The notes under the pieces are model-generated. The model saw only the letters and a list, made by a program, of their open reading frames with translations. It searched no databases and was not told where the DNA came from. Positions 63,045-64,000 of a stretch of 64,000 nt of DNA are shown here, piece by piece. The first letter of the stretch is position 1. The number at the start of each line of letters is the position of its first letter. Origin of the DNA: Saprospiraceae bacterium. Its GTDB lineage: Bacteria > Bacteroidota > Bacteroidia > Chitinophagales > Saprospiraceae. The stretch lies in assembly GCA_028280415.1 (NCBI GenBank), contig JANQLV010000048.1, positions 186,001 to 250,000 of the forward strand, written 5' to 3'. Position numbers and translations under genes: made by a program.

Positions 63045-64000
63045 ATGAAGAAAAGTAAGTTGTTGAGCATTCTCAAATCTTTGGATAAGCAAGCATTCGG
63101 AAAACTGAAGAAGTTTATGCAGGTACCTTACTTTGTAGAGGTTAAGCAAAAACAAAAAGTGCTCAAATTATTCGAAATTCTTATTCCTTATTATCCGGGA
63201 TTTGGACATAAAAACTTAGAAAAAGAAAAGTTGTATAGGCAGCTTTTTTCGGACACGGATTATTCTCCCTCTAAAATGGATCGCTTGATGAATCATCTCT
63301 TAACGGTGATTAAAAAATTTATTCTTATTGAATACACGATTAATCAACAAGAAGAAGGATACAAAGAATTGATCCTGGCTCGATTCTATCTGGAAAAAGG
63401 GCTAAATAATGATTTTAAAAGTACTGCCAGGACTTTCCGTAAAAAACAGGAACAGGTCCTTCCTCGAAGTTCACAGTATTATTTACACAATTATTTAATG
63501 GAGGCGGAACAATCTTATTTTGCCAGTTTTTATAATCAACGTAAAGCGGATTTGAATTTACCCAATACGATAAAAAGTCTGGATATCTTTTATATTTGTT
63601 CCCGTCTTCAACACGCTTGTACGCTCATGGCACAGCAGTTTTATCACGTACCTCTGGGTTTGCAAGCAGATTTATTTCGTTACGAAGAAATATCCGATTT
63701 AATACAATCTTCTGATTACCTGGAGGTGCCAATAATCAAGGTATATTATAATGCTTTTCAGTTACTTTATTTAAAAGACGATGATGAGCAATTCGATGAA
63801 TTGTTGGAAGTTTTAAATCAGAATAAAGACTTTTTACCCAATGAGCAATTGAGAGCGATACAAACAATTTGTCGAAGTTATTGCATCCGACGCTATTATA
63901 AAGGCAATGAAAAGTATTTACAAAAAGCTTTTGATTTATACAAGAGCCATCTGGAGAACGGTTACTTATATCACGATGGAGGAATTTTTGCTGGAATGCT
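63045..64000 (+). CDS. Hypothetical protein, truncated by the window end
   Basis: The open frame starts at ATG 63045 (MKKSKLLSILKSLDKQAFGKL) and runs without a stop to the window end, about 318 codons. It has no signal peptide. It is rich in helices, with Tyr/Leu/Lys-rich stretches (LYRQLFSDTDYSPSKMDRLMNHLLTVIKKFI) that suggest a helical-repeat (TPR-like) protein, but no family was recognised. The ATG overlaps a perfect 15-bp palindrome. The C-terminal part is outside the window. Confidence 0.82.
   Translation, partial: MKKSKLLSILKSLDKQAFGKLKKFMQVPYFVEVKQKQKVLKLFEILIPYYPGFGHKNLEKEKLYRQLFSDTDYSPSKMDRLMNHLLTVIKKFILIEYTINQQEEGYKELILARFYLEKGLNNDFKSTARTFRKKQEQVLPRSSQYYLHNYLMEAEQSYFASFYNQRKADLNLPNTIKSLDIFYICSRLQHACTLMAQQFYHVPLGLQADLFRYEEISDLIQSSDYLEVPIIKVYYNAFQLLYLKDDDEQFDELLEVLNQNKDFLPNEQLRAIQTICRSYCIRRYYKGNEKYLQKAFDLYKSHLENGYLYHDGGIFAGM

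Overview
The window looks like chromosomal DNA of a Bacteroidota member, most likely class Saprospiria (Lewinella/Saprospiraceae-like). The reasons are the moderate-to-low GC content, the lack of Shine-Dalgarno sequences, candidate promoters of the Bacteroidota TTG-N~20-TAnnTTTG type, a DUF1573-yajC-ybbR cluster, PorP/SprF-like outer-membrane proteins, and many exported proteins ending in type IX secretion (T9SS) type A or type B (gliding-motility CHU_C) sorting domains. I see no rRNA, tRNA, CRISPR array, IS element or prophage. The placement is inferred from gene content, not from a marker gene.

Layout. 0-4.1 kb: envelope and housekeeping genes on the minus strand (SPFH protein, flavin oxidoreductase, ybbR, yajC, DUF1573 lipoprotein). 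4.4-8.1 kb: GH15 glycosidase, shikimate kinase and a GT4 glycosyltransferase. 8.4-12.4 kb: an ELWRYD-repeat T9SS protein and an RlpA/SPOR protein. 13.1-23.7 kb: one gene for a 3540-residue secreted protein made of three tandem-repeat arrays with a type B sorting domain. 23.9-26.4 kb: mnmA, a lipoprotein and rimM. 26.4-30.7 kb: a divergent pair of T9SS proteins, a GH13 alpha-amylase and a possible carbohydrate-binding protein. 30.9-33.8 kb: a lipoprotein, a tRNA1(Val) methyltransferase and a small HTH-like protein. 34-41.3 kb: a SprB-like adhesin cassette (CUB, PKD, two P domains, eight SprB repeats) followed by two PorP/SprF-like genes. 41.3-48.7 kb: a 1491-residue exported protein of unknown function and a DUF4139 protein, separated by 1.3 kb holding a candidate structured RNA. 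49-53 kb: a ClpA/ClpC-like ATPase, a small membrane protein and a DUF819 transporter-like protein. 53.1-58.8 kb: six consecutive minus-strand genes from a membrane-bound LytTR regulator to an S41 peptidase, tightly packed from the second gene on. 59-64 kb: a PLP-dependent lyase/decarboxylase, a triple-dockerin T9SS protein, another T9SS protein and a gene cut by the window end.

Main theme: much of the window encodes surface display and envelope proteolysis, with scattered core genes for translation and tRNA modification. The observations I rate highest are the LytTR/protease operon, the ClpA-like ATPase with a degenerate first ATPase site but an IGF loop, a leader before the glycosyltransferase able to form two mutually exclusive 11-12 bp stems, a family of palindromic elements at the 3' ends of T9SS genes, and a hairpin-dense candidate RNA with a canonical terminator near 46.6-46.85 kb. 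All functional statements come from reading motifs; no database search was run.
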